The position numbers were made by a program, and so were the translations under genes. Shown here piece after piece: positions 9,021-17,985 of a stretch of 64,000 nucleotides of DNA. The DNA comes from Chloracidobacterium sp. GTDB lineage: Bacteria > Acidobacteriota > Blastocatellia > Pyrinomonadales > Pyrinomonadaceae. Under the pieces are notes generated by a model that saw only the letters and a list, made by a program, of their open reading frames with translations, was not told the DNA's origin and did no database searches. The stretch lies in the NCBI GenBank assembly GCA_016712045.1, contig JADJRV010000016.1:1-64000 (forward strand). Reading direction: 5' to 3'. How positions within the stretch are numbered: position 1 is the first letter of the stretch; each line of letters starts with the position of its first letter.

Positions 9021-9442
9021 TCGACGAGCTTTGCGTCCATAGTGATCTCGGCTTTTAGCAGCTTTGAGATCGGGCAGCCGGCCTTTGCATTGGCGGCGGC
9101 TGTTTGGAATGCAGCATCATCGGCACCGGGGATCTTTGCGGTGACATCGAGATGTACTTTGGTAATTGCAAAGCCGTCGTCGAGTTTTTCGAGACGCACG
9201 GCTGCGGTCGTGTTGATGCTGTCAGCAGTCAAACCCGCCGCACCGAGTTGTCCCGACAGAGCCATCGAAAAACAGCCCGCATGTGCCGCCGCGATCAGCT
9301 CCTCAGGATTGGTTCCGATCCCGTCCTCAAACCGTGTGCTAAATGAATATTGCGTATCTTTTAATACTCCGCTATCCGTCGAGATCTTGCCGCCGCCGTC
9401 TTTGATACCGCCGTTCCACACGGCTGATGCTTTTCTTAACAT
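9017..9442 (-). CDS. OsmC-family peroxiredoxin
   Basis: A 141-residue thiol peroxidase that reduces organic hydroperoxides in the cytoplasm. The two reactive cysteines of the OsmC/Ohr fold are present: AHAGCFSMAL near residue 57 and AKAGCPISKLL near residue 122. The N-terminus (KASAVWNGGIKDGGGKIST) and the middle segment EELIAAAHAGC are typical of OsmC rather than Ohr. The length is normal. A good Shine-Dalgarno (AAGGAG) sits in the 12-bp gap after the GH92 gene, so the two are probably cotranscribed. Confidence 0.92.
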   Translation of the reverse strand: MLRKASAVWNGGIKDGGGKISTDSGVLKDTQYSFSTRFEDGIGTNPEELIAAAHAGCFSMALSGQLGAAGLTADSINTTAAVRLEKLDDGFAITKVHLDVTAKIPGADDAAFQTAAANAKAGCPISKLLKAEITMDAKLVD

Positions 9443-9454
9443 TTTATTTTCTCC

Positions 9455-11752
9455 TTAAACTGTAGGCTTGTTCGCCATTTTGAATACCAGTTTACCGCCT
9501 CCGTTGATTTCCGCAAAGGTTAGATATTTGCGGTCGATCTTACGGCCGTTTAACGACACGCTCTCGACATAGACATTTTTATCGGATTGGTTCTGAGCTT
9601 CGATGGTCAGCTTCTTTCCGTTTTCGAGGCTGATCACCGCAGTCTTAACGACCGGGCTGCCGAGTTGATACTGGCCTGAGGCCGGTGCGACCGGATAAAA
9701 TCCTAAGGCCGAAAACAGATACCACGCGGACATTTGACCGCAGTCGTCGTTGCCGCCGAGGCCGTCGGGTGTTGGTTTGTACTGATTTTTCAGGATCATT
9801 CGGACACGTTCCTGAGTCTTCCATGCGTCGTCGGTCCAGTTGTAGAGATAGGCGACGTGGTGGGCCGGTTCGTTGCCGTGGATGTAGCCGCCGATGATGC
9901 CTTCGCGGGTGATGTCTTCGGTCTCGGCGAAGAATTCGTCGGGCAGATGCATCGTGAAAAGTTCGTCGAGATGTGCCGCAAACTTTCTTTTGCCGCCCAT
10001 CATCTTGATCATTTCGGCGGGATCATGCGGGACGTAGAGGCTGTAATTCCAAGCGTTGCCTTCGATGAAACCCTGGCCCTCGGTTTTGAGCGGATCAAAT
10101 TTGGCGAGGAAAGTGCCGTCGGAGGATTTGGGCCGGGTGAAACCAACCGATGAGTCATATACATTTTTCCAGTTTTCGCTGCGTTTGATGAACTCGTCGT
10201 AGATCGCGGTTTTGCCCAGTTTTTTCGCGGCCTGTGCGATCGCCCAATCGTCGTAGGCGTATTCGAGCGTCTTTGAGACTGACGAGCTGTTTTTGTCCTC
10301 CGGCACATAGCCGAGCTTCATGTAATATTCGAGACCGTCGTAGTATTTTTGACGAGCGGTCTGGGCCGAGGCGTCGAGAGCTTTGTTCGCTTCGGGGCCG
10401 GTGATGTTGCCGGTAACGATTGCGTCGGAAATGACCGAGACGCTGTGATAGCCAATCATGCACCAATTCTCATTGGCGTAATGCGACCAGACGGGCAGCA
10501 TTTTGTGCACGCTCTGATCGTAATGCGCGACCATCGAGGCGACCATGTCTTTGTTGCGGCGCGGCTGGATGAGGTTGAGCAGAGGGTGAAGCGCACGGTA
10601 AGTGTCCCAGAGCGAGAATGTCGTGTAATTGGTAAATCCGGGCGACCAATGTTCACGCTGATCGATGCCTCGATAGTGGCCGCTCGTGTCCTGATAGACA
10701 GTCGGTGACAAAAATGTGTGATAGAGAGCGGTGTAAAAGTTGATCTTTTCGCCTTTGTCGAGGGTCGTGACGTCGATCTTGCCAAGCTCGCGATTCCACT
10801 CGTCCTGAGCGTCGCGTCTGGCACGTTCAAAATCCCAATGCCGCAACTCGGCTTTCATGTTCTCAGCCGCTCCGTCCATCGAAACCGGCGAGATCGCAAA
10901 TTTGACCTGAACTTTCTCGTTCTGTTTTACGTCGAAATCGAAGTGAGCCCGCAACTGCTTGCCCGCCATTTCAGGGAAATTTTTTGTCTGGTCAAACTTT
11001 CGCCAAAAGCCTTTGTAATCTTGTTTGCCAAATTCTTTATAGCCGTAAGATTTGAACGGTTTGGAAAATTCCATCGCGAAATACACGGTTCGCGTCCTTG
11101 CCCAGCCGTTCGTCTGACGATAGCCGACTATACGGCGGTCGCCCTCGACGCGGGCAAAAGTCCAGACATTTTTGTCGGCGTAATCGTAAATGCCGTGCAT
11201 CATGTCGAGGACGATATGTGCATCGTTCGACGCGGTAGGGAAGGTGTATTGGTGAAATCCGACGCGGGTGGTCGTCGTCATTTCGGCGAGGATATTGTCG
11301 TCATCGAGTCTTACTTTGTAGTAACCGGCCTCGGCTGTTTCGTTGGCGTGTGAGAACGCCGAGCGAAAACCGCTTTTTGGCTCACCCTTCTTTCCGGGCT
11401 CAAGCTGCAACGGCCCGACCGTTGGCATCACAAGAAAATCACCAAGGTCGCTGTGCCCCGTTCCGCTAAAATGCGTATGCGAAAATCCGACGATCTCGCT
11501 GTCATCGTACTGATATCCCGCACAGTATTTATAAGTGTCTTTGTTATATTTCCCGCCGATGTTGTGAGGCTGTTCGTCGGTATCGGGCGAGAGCTGCACA
11601 CTGCCAAACGGCACAGTCGCACCGGGATATGTGTGACCCATTTTCTGCGTACCGATGAGCGGGTTGACGTATTGGACGTAGTCGCCAGAACGCTGGGCAA
11701 AGACACCGATGTTGAACGAAAGCAGAGTGATGAATGCAATCAGTTTTTTCAT
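9455..11752 (-). CDS. GH92-family alpha-mannosidase, secreted
   Basis: A 765-residue glycoside hydrolase of family 92, calcium-dependent exo-alpha-mannosidases that trim mannans and N-glycans. A signal peptide (LIAFITLLSFNIGVFAQ) is followed directly by the family opening YVNPLIGTQKMGHTYPGA and VPFGSVQLSPDTDE. Further hallmarks are GTGHSDLGDFLVMPTVG, SLWDTYRALHPLLNLIQP and the C-terminal GLGGNDDCGQMSAWYLFSA with LGFYPVAPASGQYQLGSP. The length and domain order are as expected and the gene is intact. It has no carbohydrate-utilisation neighbours here, so it is probably used to take mannose from external glycans. OsmC follows on the same strand. Confidence 0.95.
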   Translation of the reverse strand: MKKLIAFITLLSFNIGVFAQRSGDYVQYVNPLIGTQKMGHTYPGATVPFGSVQLSPDTDEQPHNIGGKYNKDTYKYCAGYQYDDSEIVGFSHTHFSGTGHSDLGDFLVMPTVGPLQLEPGKKGEPKSGFRSAFSHANETAEAGYYKVRLDDDNILAEMTTTTRVGFHQYTFPTASNDAHIVLDMMHGIYDYADKNVWTFARVEGDRRIVGYRQTNGWARTRTVYFAMEFSKPFKSYGYKEFGKQDYKGFWRKFDQTKNFPEMAGKQLRAHFDFDVKQNEKVQVKFAISPVSMDGAAENMKAELRHWDFERARRDAQDEWNRELGKIDVTTLDKGEKINFYTALYHTFLSPTVYQDTSGHYRGIDQREHWSPGFTNYTTFSLWDTYRALHPLLNLIQPRRNKDMVASMVAHYDQSVHKMLPVWSHYANENWCMIGYHSVSVISDAIVTGNITGPEANKALDASAQTARQKYYDGLEYYMKLGYVPEDKNSSSVSKTLEYAYDDWAIAQAAKKLGKTAIYDEFIKRSENWKNVYDSSVGFTRPKSSDGTFLAKFDPLKTEGQGFIEGNAWNYSLYVPHDPAEMIKMMGGKRKFAAHLDELFTMHLPDEFFAETEDITREGIIGGYIHGNEPAHHVAYLYNWTDDAWKTQERVRMILKNQYKPTPDGLGGNDDCGQMSAWYLFSALGFYPVAPASGQYQLGSPVVKTAVISLENGKKLTIEAQNQSDKNVYVESVSLNGRKIDRKYLTFAEINGGGKLVFKMANKPTV

Positions 11753-11844
11753 TTTGTAAGACCCAAAGCGAGAAATAAATGTGTTGTCTCAAATGATATA
11801 CAGAGCCCGACAAAAATGAAACCTCGCACCAAAGTCTACCGGTC

Positions 11845-11874
11845 GATCTGTGTTAATCTGTGTCAATCTGTGGC
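11845..11874. repeat. Three 10-bp direct repeats (GATCTGTGTT-type)
   Basis: Three near-identical decamers, GATCTGTGTT, AATCTGTGTC and AATCTGTGGC, lie head to tail just upstream of the miaA coding region. They could be read as codons if translation began at 11816, but the low complexity argues that this is an intergenic repeat and that miaA starts inside its last unit. Confidence 0.6.
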
Positions 11875-12805
11875 TAATACTCTTCCAATCTACGCGATAA
11901 TGGGACCGACGGCGTCGGGCAAAACGGCGCTTGGGGTTGAGCTTGCTCTGCGTGTCGGCGGCGAGGTGATAAATTGCGATTCGGTGCAGATATATCAGGG
12001 CGTACAGATCGCGACGGCAAAGCCATCGGAAGACGAGAAACGTGGTGTGCCGCATCACCTGATAGATTATGTCGATCCAAATGTAAATTATTCGGCGGGC
12101 GACTGGTCGCGGGATGCGGCGGATAAGATCGTCGAGATCGAGTCACGAGGGGCTGTGCCAATACTTGTTGGCGGGACGGGATTTTATCTACGTTCGTTAA
12201 GACAGCCACTGTTTGACGGGCCGCGAACGGATGTTGATCTGCGAACGCGCCTGCGAGCTATCGGCGAGCGTCACGGGGCAGAGCATTTGCACAAAATGCT
12301 TACACGCGTTGACCCGCAAGCGGCAGTAAAGATACCTGAGCGGGATTATGTTCGTTCGCTACGGGGGCTCGAAGTTTTTTTTCAGACGGGCAAGAGACTT
12401 TCTGCGGAACAGCCAAACCGGGCCGCCCCGCCCGAATTTGCCAGCCGTATTAAGCTTTTTGTCTTAAATCCGCCGCGAGAGGTGTTGTATGAAAAGATCA
12501 ACGCCCGAACCGAAGCTCATTTTGCCGCTGGGCTCATCCATGAGGTGAAACAATTACTTGCGGACGGCGTTAAAGACAATACGAATGCGCTCGGGGCTCA
12601 TGCGTACCGGCGGGTTTGCGAGTATCTGCGGGGTGAGCGGGATCTCGCGTCGGCAATAGATAAGTCGAAACAGGACGTTCGCAATTACGCTAAACGTCAG
12701 CTCACGTGGTTTCGCAAAGAGCCGGATGCGATATGGCTCAACGGATTTGGCGATGATGACAGCGTGAAAGAGGAGCTTTTTGCTAATATCGACGCCGCTT
12801 CGTAA
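11870..12805 (+). CDS. miaA: tRNA dimethylallyltransferase
   Basis: MiaA adds a dimethylallyl group from DMAPP to the N6 of A37 in tRNAs that read UNN codons. The P-loop MGPTASGKTAL is near the N-terminus, followed by NCDSVQIYQG, the substrate motif GGTGFYLRSL and a C-terminal KRQLTWFRKEPDAIW. I choose the GTG at 11870, which gives 311 residues and places the P-loop at the family's usual distance from the start. The ATG at 11816 gives 329 residues but would translate the decamer repeats. hfq follows after 68 bp, the classic miaA-hfq order. Confidence 0.9.
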   Translation: MANTLPIYAIMGPTASGKTALGVELALRVGGEVINCDSVQIYQGVQIATAKPSEDEKRGVPHHLIDYVDPNVNYSAGDWSRDAADKIVEIESRGAVPILVGGTGFYLRSLRQPLFDGPRTDVDLRTRLRAIGERHGAEHLHKMLTRVDPQAAVKIPERDYVRSLRGLEVFFQTGKRLSAEQPNRAAPPEFASRIKLFVLNPPREVLYEKINARTEAHFAAGLIHEVKQLLADGVKDNTNALGAHAYRRVCEYLRGERDLASAIDKSKQDVRNYAKRQLTWFRKEPDAIWLNGFGDDDSVKEELFANIDAAS

Positions 12806-12810
12806 AAGGC

Positions 12811-12838
12811 TTGTCTAAGACGGCGAATCTGATATAAT
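12811..12838 (+). promoter_or_regulatory. Predicted sigma-70 promoter for hfq
   Basis: TTGTCT at 12811-12816 and TATAAT at 12833-12838 are separated by 16 bp, a near-consensus vegetative promoter in the miaA-hfq gap. It would start transcription near 12846 and leave a short leader containing the GAGGAG ribosome-binding site. hfq and the genes behind it could therefore be expressed independently of miaA. This is a prediction from motif match only. Confidence 0.5.
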
Positions 12839-12873
12839 CGGGGACACAAGGTTAGTAAAAGCGAGGAGATGTT

Positions 12874-13107
12874 ATGGAAAAGCAGGCTGCCCAAAACATA
12901 CAGGACGCGTTTTTAAACTCAGCACGGCGAGAGAGAATGACGGTCGTTATTCACCTCCTCACGGGTTCGAGCTTTGCGGGACGGATCAAAAGCTTTGACA
13001 AATTTTCGGTCCTGCTCGATGTTGGCGGACCCGATGTTTTGTTGTTCAAACACGCCATCTCATCGATAACGCAGGAAAAACGACCCACACCGGAAGCCCA
13101 GTCTTGA
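12874..13107 (+). CDS. hfq: RNA chaperone Hfq
   Basis: A 77-residue Sm-like protein that forms hexamers and pairs small RNAs with mRNAs. The Sm1 segment contains TVVIHLLTGSSFAGRIKSFD and the Sm2 segment contains VLLFKHAISSI, the equivalent of the canonical YKHAIST motif. The C-terminal tail is short. A GAGGAG ribosome-binding site is well placed before the ATG. It sits downstream of miaA, as in many bacteria, and its TGA overlaps the TTG start of tmk. Confidence 0.93.
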   Translation: MEKQAAQNIQDAFLNSARRERMTVVIHLLTGSSFAGRIKSFDKFSVLLDVGGPDVLLFKHAISSITQEKRPTPEAQS

Positions 13108-13733
13108 CAGGAAAATTCATAACTTTTGAGGGAATTGACGGCAGCGGCAAATCGACGCAATTGCGTATGCTGGCCGATGTTTTGCGCGCCCGAGGGCTCG
13201 ATGTCGTAACGACACGCGAGCCCGGTGGTACGCCGCTGGGGCGGGCTTTGCGGGAGGCATTTCTTGAGACAAAAGAGACAGTTGCACCAATGGCTGAGCT
13301 GCTTGCGTTTGCAGCCGATCGTGCACAGCACGTCGAATATCTCATAAAGCCCGCCATCGCCGCCGGACGGATCGTGATCTCTGATCGCTACGCCGACGCG
13401 ACCTTTGCGTATCAGGGAGCGGGCCGCGGATTTCCCGAGGACAAAGTAAACCAAGTTATCGAACTCGCGACCGGCGGGCTAAAGCCTGATCTGACGCTGT
13501 TTTTTGACATCACAGTCGAGACCGCCATCGAGCGGATGAACGCTCGTGACGAATCACAGGCCAAAAAGAACCGGATGGACGAGGAAACAGCTGACTTTTA
13601 CGGTCGCGTTCGCAGGGCTTACTTTGGCATCGCGGAGCGTGAGCCGAAACGGTTTCAGGTCATCGAGGCGAGCGGCTCGGTAGATTCGATCCACGAACGG
13701 GTCGTCGAGGTCGTGACAGATATTCTAAAGTAA
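13104..13733 (+). CDS. tmk: Thymidylate kinase
   Basis: Tmk phosphorylates dTMP to dTDP, an essential step in dTTP supply. The P-loop FEGIDGSGKST is at residues 7-17, the DR(Y/H) motif appears as ISDRYADATFAYQG, and the REPGGTPLG substrate segment is intact. The length of 209 residues is typical. Translation is predicted from a TTG that overlaps the hfq stop codon, since the P-loop comes only a few residues later and no closer ATG fits. holB starts directly after the stop codon. Confidence 0.93.
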   Translation: MTGKFITFEGIDGSGKSTQLRMLADVLRARGLDVVTTREPGGTPLGRALREAFLETKETVAPMAELLAFAADRAQHVEYLIKPAIAAGRIVISDRYADATFAYQGAGRGFPEDKVNQVIELATGGLKPDLTLFFDITVETAIERMNARDESQAKKNRMDEETADFYGRVRRAYFGIAEREPKRFQVIEASGSVDSIHERVVEVVTDILK

Positions 13734-14771
13734 ATGTTTAGCAAGCTGATCGGAAATGACAATGCCAAGCGGTCGCTAAAGCGGCTGTTAGTGAATGGCC
13801 GTGTGCCAAATTCGCTGCTATTTGCCGGCGATGAGGGCGTCGGAAAACGGCAGTTTGCATTGCAGGTGGCGAAAGCGTTTGTCTGCAAAGAGCCGACAGA
13901 TAACGAGGCTTGCGGCGTGTGTGCGGCGTGCCGCCGAGTGGACGTTTTTGTTTTTCCAAAAAGCGACAAGGGCGATGATTTTGAGCAGGTCTTCTTTTCA
14001 GAGCACCCCGATGTCGGCACGGTCATTCCGTTCAAACGCAACGTCCGCGTCGATGCGATCCGCGATCTTGAGCGGGAAGCCAACTTTCGCCCTTATGAAG
14101 CCGCAGCTCGATTTTTTATCATCGATGACGCCCACAAGATGAATGACGCTGCGGCAAACGCTCTGCTCAAAACGCTCGAAGAGCCGCCAGCAACATCCTA
14201 TATTTTTCTTATCACGTCGCGTCCAGACAGTTTGATGCCGACGATACGTTCGCGGTGTCAGATGATGCGTTTTGCACCCGTAGAAACTGATGAGATAGAG
14301 CGGTTTCTTATCGATGACAGAGCATTTACACACGACGAAGCGAGGCTTGCGGCGAGGCTTGCCCGCGGCAGCGTCGGGCGGGCGGTTTCGGTCGATGTCA
14401 TTAAGTTTAAGACGAACCGCGAGCGTATGATGGGTGTGCTGCGAAACGCCGTTGAGACCGGTGACCGTGCGGCATTGCTGAGGATCTCTGAGGAGTTGAA
14501 CGACGCTAAAAACAAGGAGAGTTTTGAGGGGAACCTCGACATTCTCGAATCCTTGATCCACGATGTCTGGACGCTGCGGATGAGCGGGGAAGATTCCCGT
14601 ATCGTTAATACAGACCTGGCCGATGCTCTTACTCGGATCGCCGACAACGCCGTCGGGATCGATCTTGCGTCATGGCTTGGCGGGATCGAGACGATGCGTG
14701 AAAATTTTGCCGTCAACATCAATCGCAAGATCGCCGCCGACGCTTTATTTGTCACGATGGCGGGTGCCTAG
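13734..14771 (+). CDS. holB: DNA polymerase III delta' subunit
   Basis: A 345-residue clamp-loader subunit of the AAA+ fold. A P-loop-like GDEGVGKRQFA lies near residue 33, and four cysteines (ACGVCAACRR plus an earlier KAFVCKE) form the zinc module common to DnaX and HolB. The sensor region reads IIDDAHKMNDAAANALLKTL with EEPPATSYIFLITSRP and the arginine-finger SRC (TIRSRCQMM). It follows tmk without a gap, a conserved bacterial order, and is in turn followed by the DUF2752 gene after 14 bp. Confidence 0.9.
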   Translation: MFSKLIGNDNAKRSLKRLLVNGRVPNSLLFAGDEGVGKRQFALQVAKAFVCKEPTDNEACGVCAACRRVDVFVFPKSDKGDDFEQVFFSEHPDVGTVIPFKRNVRVDAIRDLEREANFRPYEAAARFFIIDDAHKMNDAAANALLKTLEEPPATSYIFLITSRPDSLMPTIRSRCQMMRFAPVETDEIERFLIDDRAFTHDEARLAARLARGSVGRAVSVDVIKFKTNRERMMGVLRNAVETGDRAALLRISEELNDAKNKESFEGNLDILESLIHDVWTLRMSGEDSRIVNTDLADALTRIADNAVGIDLASWLGGIETMRENFAVNINRKIAADALFVTMAGA

Positions 14772-14785
14772 GTTACAATTATTTA

Positions 14786-15226
14786 ATGCAGGCCGAACAA
14801 CAGATAACCAGTTTCAAGGTGCCGCCTCTCGTCGAGCGTTTGACGGCGGGTGCGGGTGCGGCCGTGATGGCTGCGGGTTCTGCGGCTGTTTTCTATTTTG
14901 ATCCGTCAAAACATCAGTTTTTCCCCGTCTGCCCGCTATACGCGATGTTGGGTGTAGCTTGCCCAGGGTGCGGGCTGACCCGAGGATTTCACTCGCTTTT
15001 TCATGGTGACGTGATCTCAGCGGTAGATTTTAATGTACTTGTCCCGTTATGGGCGGTTATTTTAGGATGGGTGTGGGTGTCGCTTATGCTGTTGGCGATT
15101 CGCGGCAAAGGGCTGCGGATGTGGCCAACGAATCCGCGATTTATGTCTGTGTTTTTTATAGCTCTGGTCGTTTTCGGAGTGCTCCGAAACATTCCCGTCT
15201 GGCCGCTGACGATCTTATTTCCCTAA
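14786..15226 (+). CDS. DUF2752 membrane protein
   Basis: A 146-residue membrane protein whose centre has the DUF2752 signature: PLYAMLGVACPGCGLTRGFH followed by SLFHGD and a conserved N (FNVLVP). Three hydrophobic segments are visible. The cysteines CP-C and the HGD motif are conserved in the family, but its function is unknown. It is the last gene of the miaA-to-DUF2752 run and is convergent with ispG; a long hairpin fills the gap. Confidence 0.85.
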   Translation: MQAEQQITSFKVPPLVERLTAGAGAAVMAAGSAAVFYFDPSKHQFFPVCPLYAMLGVACPGCGLTRGFHSLFHGDVISAVDFNVLVPLWAVILGWVWVSLMLLAIRGKGLRMWPTNPRFMSVFFIALVVFGVLRNIPVWPLTILFP

Positions 15227-15234
15227 GAATTTTT

Positions 15235-15313
15235 TGCCCACGAAACACACGAAAGACACGAAAAGGAAGAGTTCCTTATTCCGCTTTTGTGTATTTCGTG
15301 TGTTTCGTGGGCA
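15235..15313. repeat. Long inverted repeat in a convergent gap, likely two-way terminator
   Basis: Two perfect 20-bp arms, TGCCCACGAAACACACGAAA (15235-15254) and its reverse complement (15294-15313), flank a 39-bp centre that can itself pair partly. The element lies between the ends of DUF2752 (+) and ispG (-). A T-run (GAATTTTTT) precedes the left arm. It could terminate transcription from both sides. The ACGAAACACACGAAA motif is one of several short-period repeats seen in this window. Confidence 0.75.
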
Positions 15314-15320
15314 GTAATTT

Positions 15321-16430
15321 CTAGGTGATCTGGACGAGGGGTTTCTCGTCGAGCAGGGATTTTGCAGCCGAGCCTTCTTTTCTTAGGATCTCGACCTCTT
15401 TTACAAATTCTTCGACAATATCGGCTCCGGCGACCTTTCGCATTGGGACGCCGTCTTTGAAGATCATACCGACGTTGCGGCCGAAGGTGATGCCGAGTTG
15501 CGAATCGTGCGCTTCGCCGGGGCCGTTGACGGCACAGCCCATTATCGAAAGATGTAGCGGCTCTTCGACGTGAGCCAGGCGACGCTCGACCTCGGTGACG
15601 ATCTCGACAAAATTATCGACGTCTAGCCGTCCGCAGGTCGGACACGCGACGACGGTGACGCCGCGTTTGCGGAGTTCGAGAGATTTGAGTATTTCCCAGG
15701 CTACGCGGACCTCTTCGTGCGGCTCGGCGGCGAGTGATACGCGGATCGTGTCGCCGATGCCCTCGTGAAGTAGAATACCAAGTCCGATAGCGGATTTGAT
15801 AGTCCCGCCAAACGGGGTTCCGGCTTCGGTCACGCCGAGATGCAAAGGGTAATCGACCTTTGCCGCCATCAACCGATAAGCCTCGACCATGCGATTGGCG
15901 TCGGACGCTTTGAGCGAGATGACCGTGTCGCTAAAACCGAGGTCTTCGAGAATGCGGATGTGCCGCATGCCGCTCTCGACCATTGCTTCTGGCGTCGCTG
16001 AACCGTATTTTTTGAGCAGATCTTTTTCGAGCGAACCACCGTTGACGCCAATCCGGATGGGCACTTTTTGAGCCTCAGCCGCACGGACGACCTCGCGAAC
16101 ACGATCGATATGGCCGATGTTTCCCGGATTGAGACGAAGTTTGTCGATACCGGCGTCGAGGGCTTTGAGAGCGAGTTTGTAGTGAAAATGGATGTCCGCG
16201 ACTATCGGTACATCTGTCCGTTTACGGATCTCGTACATCGCCGCCGCCGCATCATCGTCAGGTACGGCAATACGGACGATCTCGCAACCGGCCGCGACCA
16301 TTTCGTCGATCTGCCGCAGCGTCGCGTCGACATCGGTCGTGTCGGTTTTGGTCATCGACTGAACGACGACCGGAGCACCGCCGCCGATCTGGATGTCACG
16401 AACTTTTACTGATCTGGTAACTCGAGCCAT
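15321..16430 (-). CDS. ispG: 4-hydroxy-3-methylbut-2-en-1-yl diphosphate synthase
   Basis: IspG (GcpE) is the [4Fe-4S] enzyme that makes HMBPP in the MEP pathway of isoprenoid synthesis. The start is set at the ATG of MARVTRSVKV (16430), which gives 369 residues; an upstream extension would read through an inverted repeat. Conserved segments are VVQSMTKTDTTDVDAT, VADIHFHYKLAL, LRLNPGNIG and IRIGVNGGSL. The cluster cysteines are in ACPTCGRLDV and IMGCAVNGPGE. It is third in the minus-strand run dxr-rseP-ispG. Confidence 0.95.
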   Translation of the reverse strand: MARVTRSVKVRDIQIGGGAPVVVQSMTKTDTTDVDATLRQIDEMVAAGCEIVRIAVPDDDAAAAMYEIRKRTDVPIVADIHFHYKLALKALDAGIDKLRLNPGNIGHIDRVREVVRAAEAQKVPIRIGVNGGSLEKDLLKKYGSATPEAMVESGMRHIRILEDLGFSDTVISLKASDANRMVEAYRLMAAKVDYPLHLGVTEAGTPFGGTIKSAIGLGILLHEGIGDTIRVSLAAEPHEEVRVAWEILKSLELRKRGVTVVACPTCGRLDVDNFVEIVTEVERRLAHVEEPLHLSIMGCAVNGPGEAHDSQLGITFGRNVGMIFKDGVPMRKVAGADIVEEFVKEVEILRKEGSAAKSLLDEKPLVQIT

Positions 16431-16444
16431 AAAAATGTGCGGAG

Positions 16445-16507
16445 GCCCGCGCGTGAACAAGGGCGTAACCTCCAAGGTGCGTGTTACGCCCTTGCTTACG
16501 CGCGGGC
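16445..16507. repeat. REP-like inverted repeat between rseP and ispG
   Basis: Arms of 25 bp (16445-16469 and 16483-16507) match at 23 positions and are separated by 13 bp. Each arm begins or ends with GCCCGCGCGT. The element lies between rseP and ispG on the same strand. A solo half with the same ACGCGCGGGC end is found at 37394-37403 after moaE, which suggests a dispersed palindromic element rather than a gene-specific site. Confidence 0.65.
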
Positions 16508-16515
16508 TTCTGCAC

Positions 16516-17883
16516 TTACTTACCTAAAAGCCGCGAGACGTCAAAGAAGATCACCGTCACCATCAATAATAACACTATGCCGAGGCCGGTTAGCTGGATG
16601 CGCTCCCGGGCGACCATCGACAGTGTTTTGCCAAACCACGACAGCACTTTTTCGATGCCGAGCACCATTATCTGCCCGCCGTCGAGCATTGGTATCGGAA
16701 GCAGATTCATAACGCCTAGGCTTAGAGATATTGCCATCAACACGCCGAGTAGGCCGATAAAGCCACTGGCAAAGACGGTTGTAACGATGATCTGTCCGAT
16801 GCCGATCGGGCCGGAAACCGTGTCCTTTGCGGAACGTTCGCCGGTGCCAACCTGGCCGAGGGCGGAGCCTGTCATTCGCAAGATGCGCAAGTTTTGATCG
16901 ACCGCACTAGCAATTGCACCGCCGATGCCGACCGGTTCGAGATTTCTGAGCAGCGTCTGGTCAAAGCGGATGCCGATCAACCAATCGTCATTTTTCGCGA
17001 CGGCGTACGTCGTGATCTCTTGCTTTTGCTCGTTGCGGGTTACGCTGAGGCTGATCGGGGCACCTTTTGATTCGGCGACCATCATTTTCATTTCTTGCGT
17101 GTTGCGGATCGCTTTGCCGTTAACGGACGTGATCCAATCACCTTTTTGCAGGCCCGAAGTGGCGGCGGGCATCGTCTCGTCGATGCTGCCGACGACCACC
17201 GGTTCGGTTCCGGCGTCCGCTGCCATTTCCAGAACGCCGCCCGATTGTCCGTTCTCGGTAACCTTGGTCGGAGCGATATTTAATGCAATGCGTTGGCCAC
17301 CGCGTTCGACCGCGATGGGTACCTGTTTTTCGGGGATGAGCAGAGCACTATCCTCGATACGGTTCCACGAAGGGTTTTCGGTACCGTCAAAATTGACGAT
17401 TCGGTCACCCGCTTTGATACCCGCTTTGTCAGCCGCTCCGCCGACTTTTACAAAGCCAACGATCGGCGAAGGATTTGCCGGAACGCCGTAAACAAGCGCC
17501 ATGGTGAACGGTATCGCGAGAGCGAGCACGATATTCATGAACGGCCCGCCGATCATCACCAAAAATTTCTGCCAACGCGGACGCAGCTCGTACAACTCCG
17601 ACTCGGGGACAGGTTCATGAGTCGCGTCTTTTGCCTCAAGCGGCCCGGCACCCTCGTCGCCGTAAAGTTTTACATACGCTCCGAGCGGGATCGCCGAGAC
17701 GCGATAGTCTGTGTGGCCGACCTTAAAGCCGAAAAGACGCGGGCCCAGCCCAAAAAACGAATACGCCTCGACCCGCATTCCGAATATCTTGGCGACGATA
17801 AAGTGGCCAAATTCGTGGATGTTGATCGCTATACCGAGGACGAAAAGTATCGCTAAAATTGCTATTAAAAAATCAGGCATCAA
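16516..17883 (-). CDS. rseP: RIP zinc metalloprotease RseP (site-2 protease)
   Basis: A 455-residue intramembrane protease that cuts transmembrane anti-sigma factors and leftover signal peptides. The zinc motif HEFGH is in the first membrane helix (AINIHEFGHFIVAKIFGM). The C-terminal motif NLLPIPMLDGGQIM supplies the third ligand. Two PDZ-like domains lie between them (roughly residues 135-215 and 225-310; VVGSIDETMPAATSGLQKGD marks the second). The length and topology are standard. Placement between dxr and ispG is common in bacteria. Confidence 0.94.
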   Translation of the reverse strand: MMPDFLIAILAILFVLGIAINIHEFGHFIVAKIFGMRVEAYSFFGLGPRLFGFKVGHTDYRVSAIPLGAYVKLYGDEGAGPLEAKDATHEPVPESELYELRPRWQKFLVMIGGPFMNIVLALAIPFTMALVYGVPANPSPIVGFVKVGGAADKAGIKAGDRIVNFDGTENPSWNRIEDSALLIPEKQVPIAVERGGQRIALNIAPTKVTENGQSGGVLEMAADAGTEPVVVGSIDETMPAATSGLQKGDWITSVNGKAIRNTQEMKMMVAESKGAPISLSVTRNEQKQEITTYAVAKNDDWLIGIRFDQTLLRNLEPVGIGGAIASAVDQNLRILRMTGSALGQVGTGERSAKDTVSGPIGIGQIIVTTVFASGFIGLLGVLMAISLSLGVMNLLPIPMLDGGQIMVLGIEKVLSWFGKTLSMVARERIQLTGLGIVLLLMVTVIFFDVSRLLGK

Positions 17884-17985
17884 TAAATCCTTATAATAAA
17901 ACCGTCAAAATACTGGTTGTTAGAACGCCAAAACACACAACGAGTTGTCAATAAAAAGTGTAAGCGCCGTATCTCTGCCAGTCAA

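Noticed and set aside
11453..11815. Upstream extension of miaA
   Set aside because: It runs antisense through the GH92 signal-peptide region and has no resemblance to MiaA, which begins just before the P-loop.
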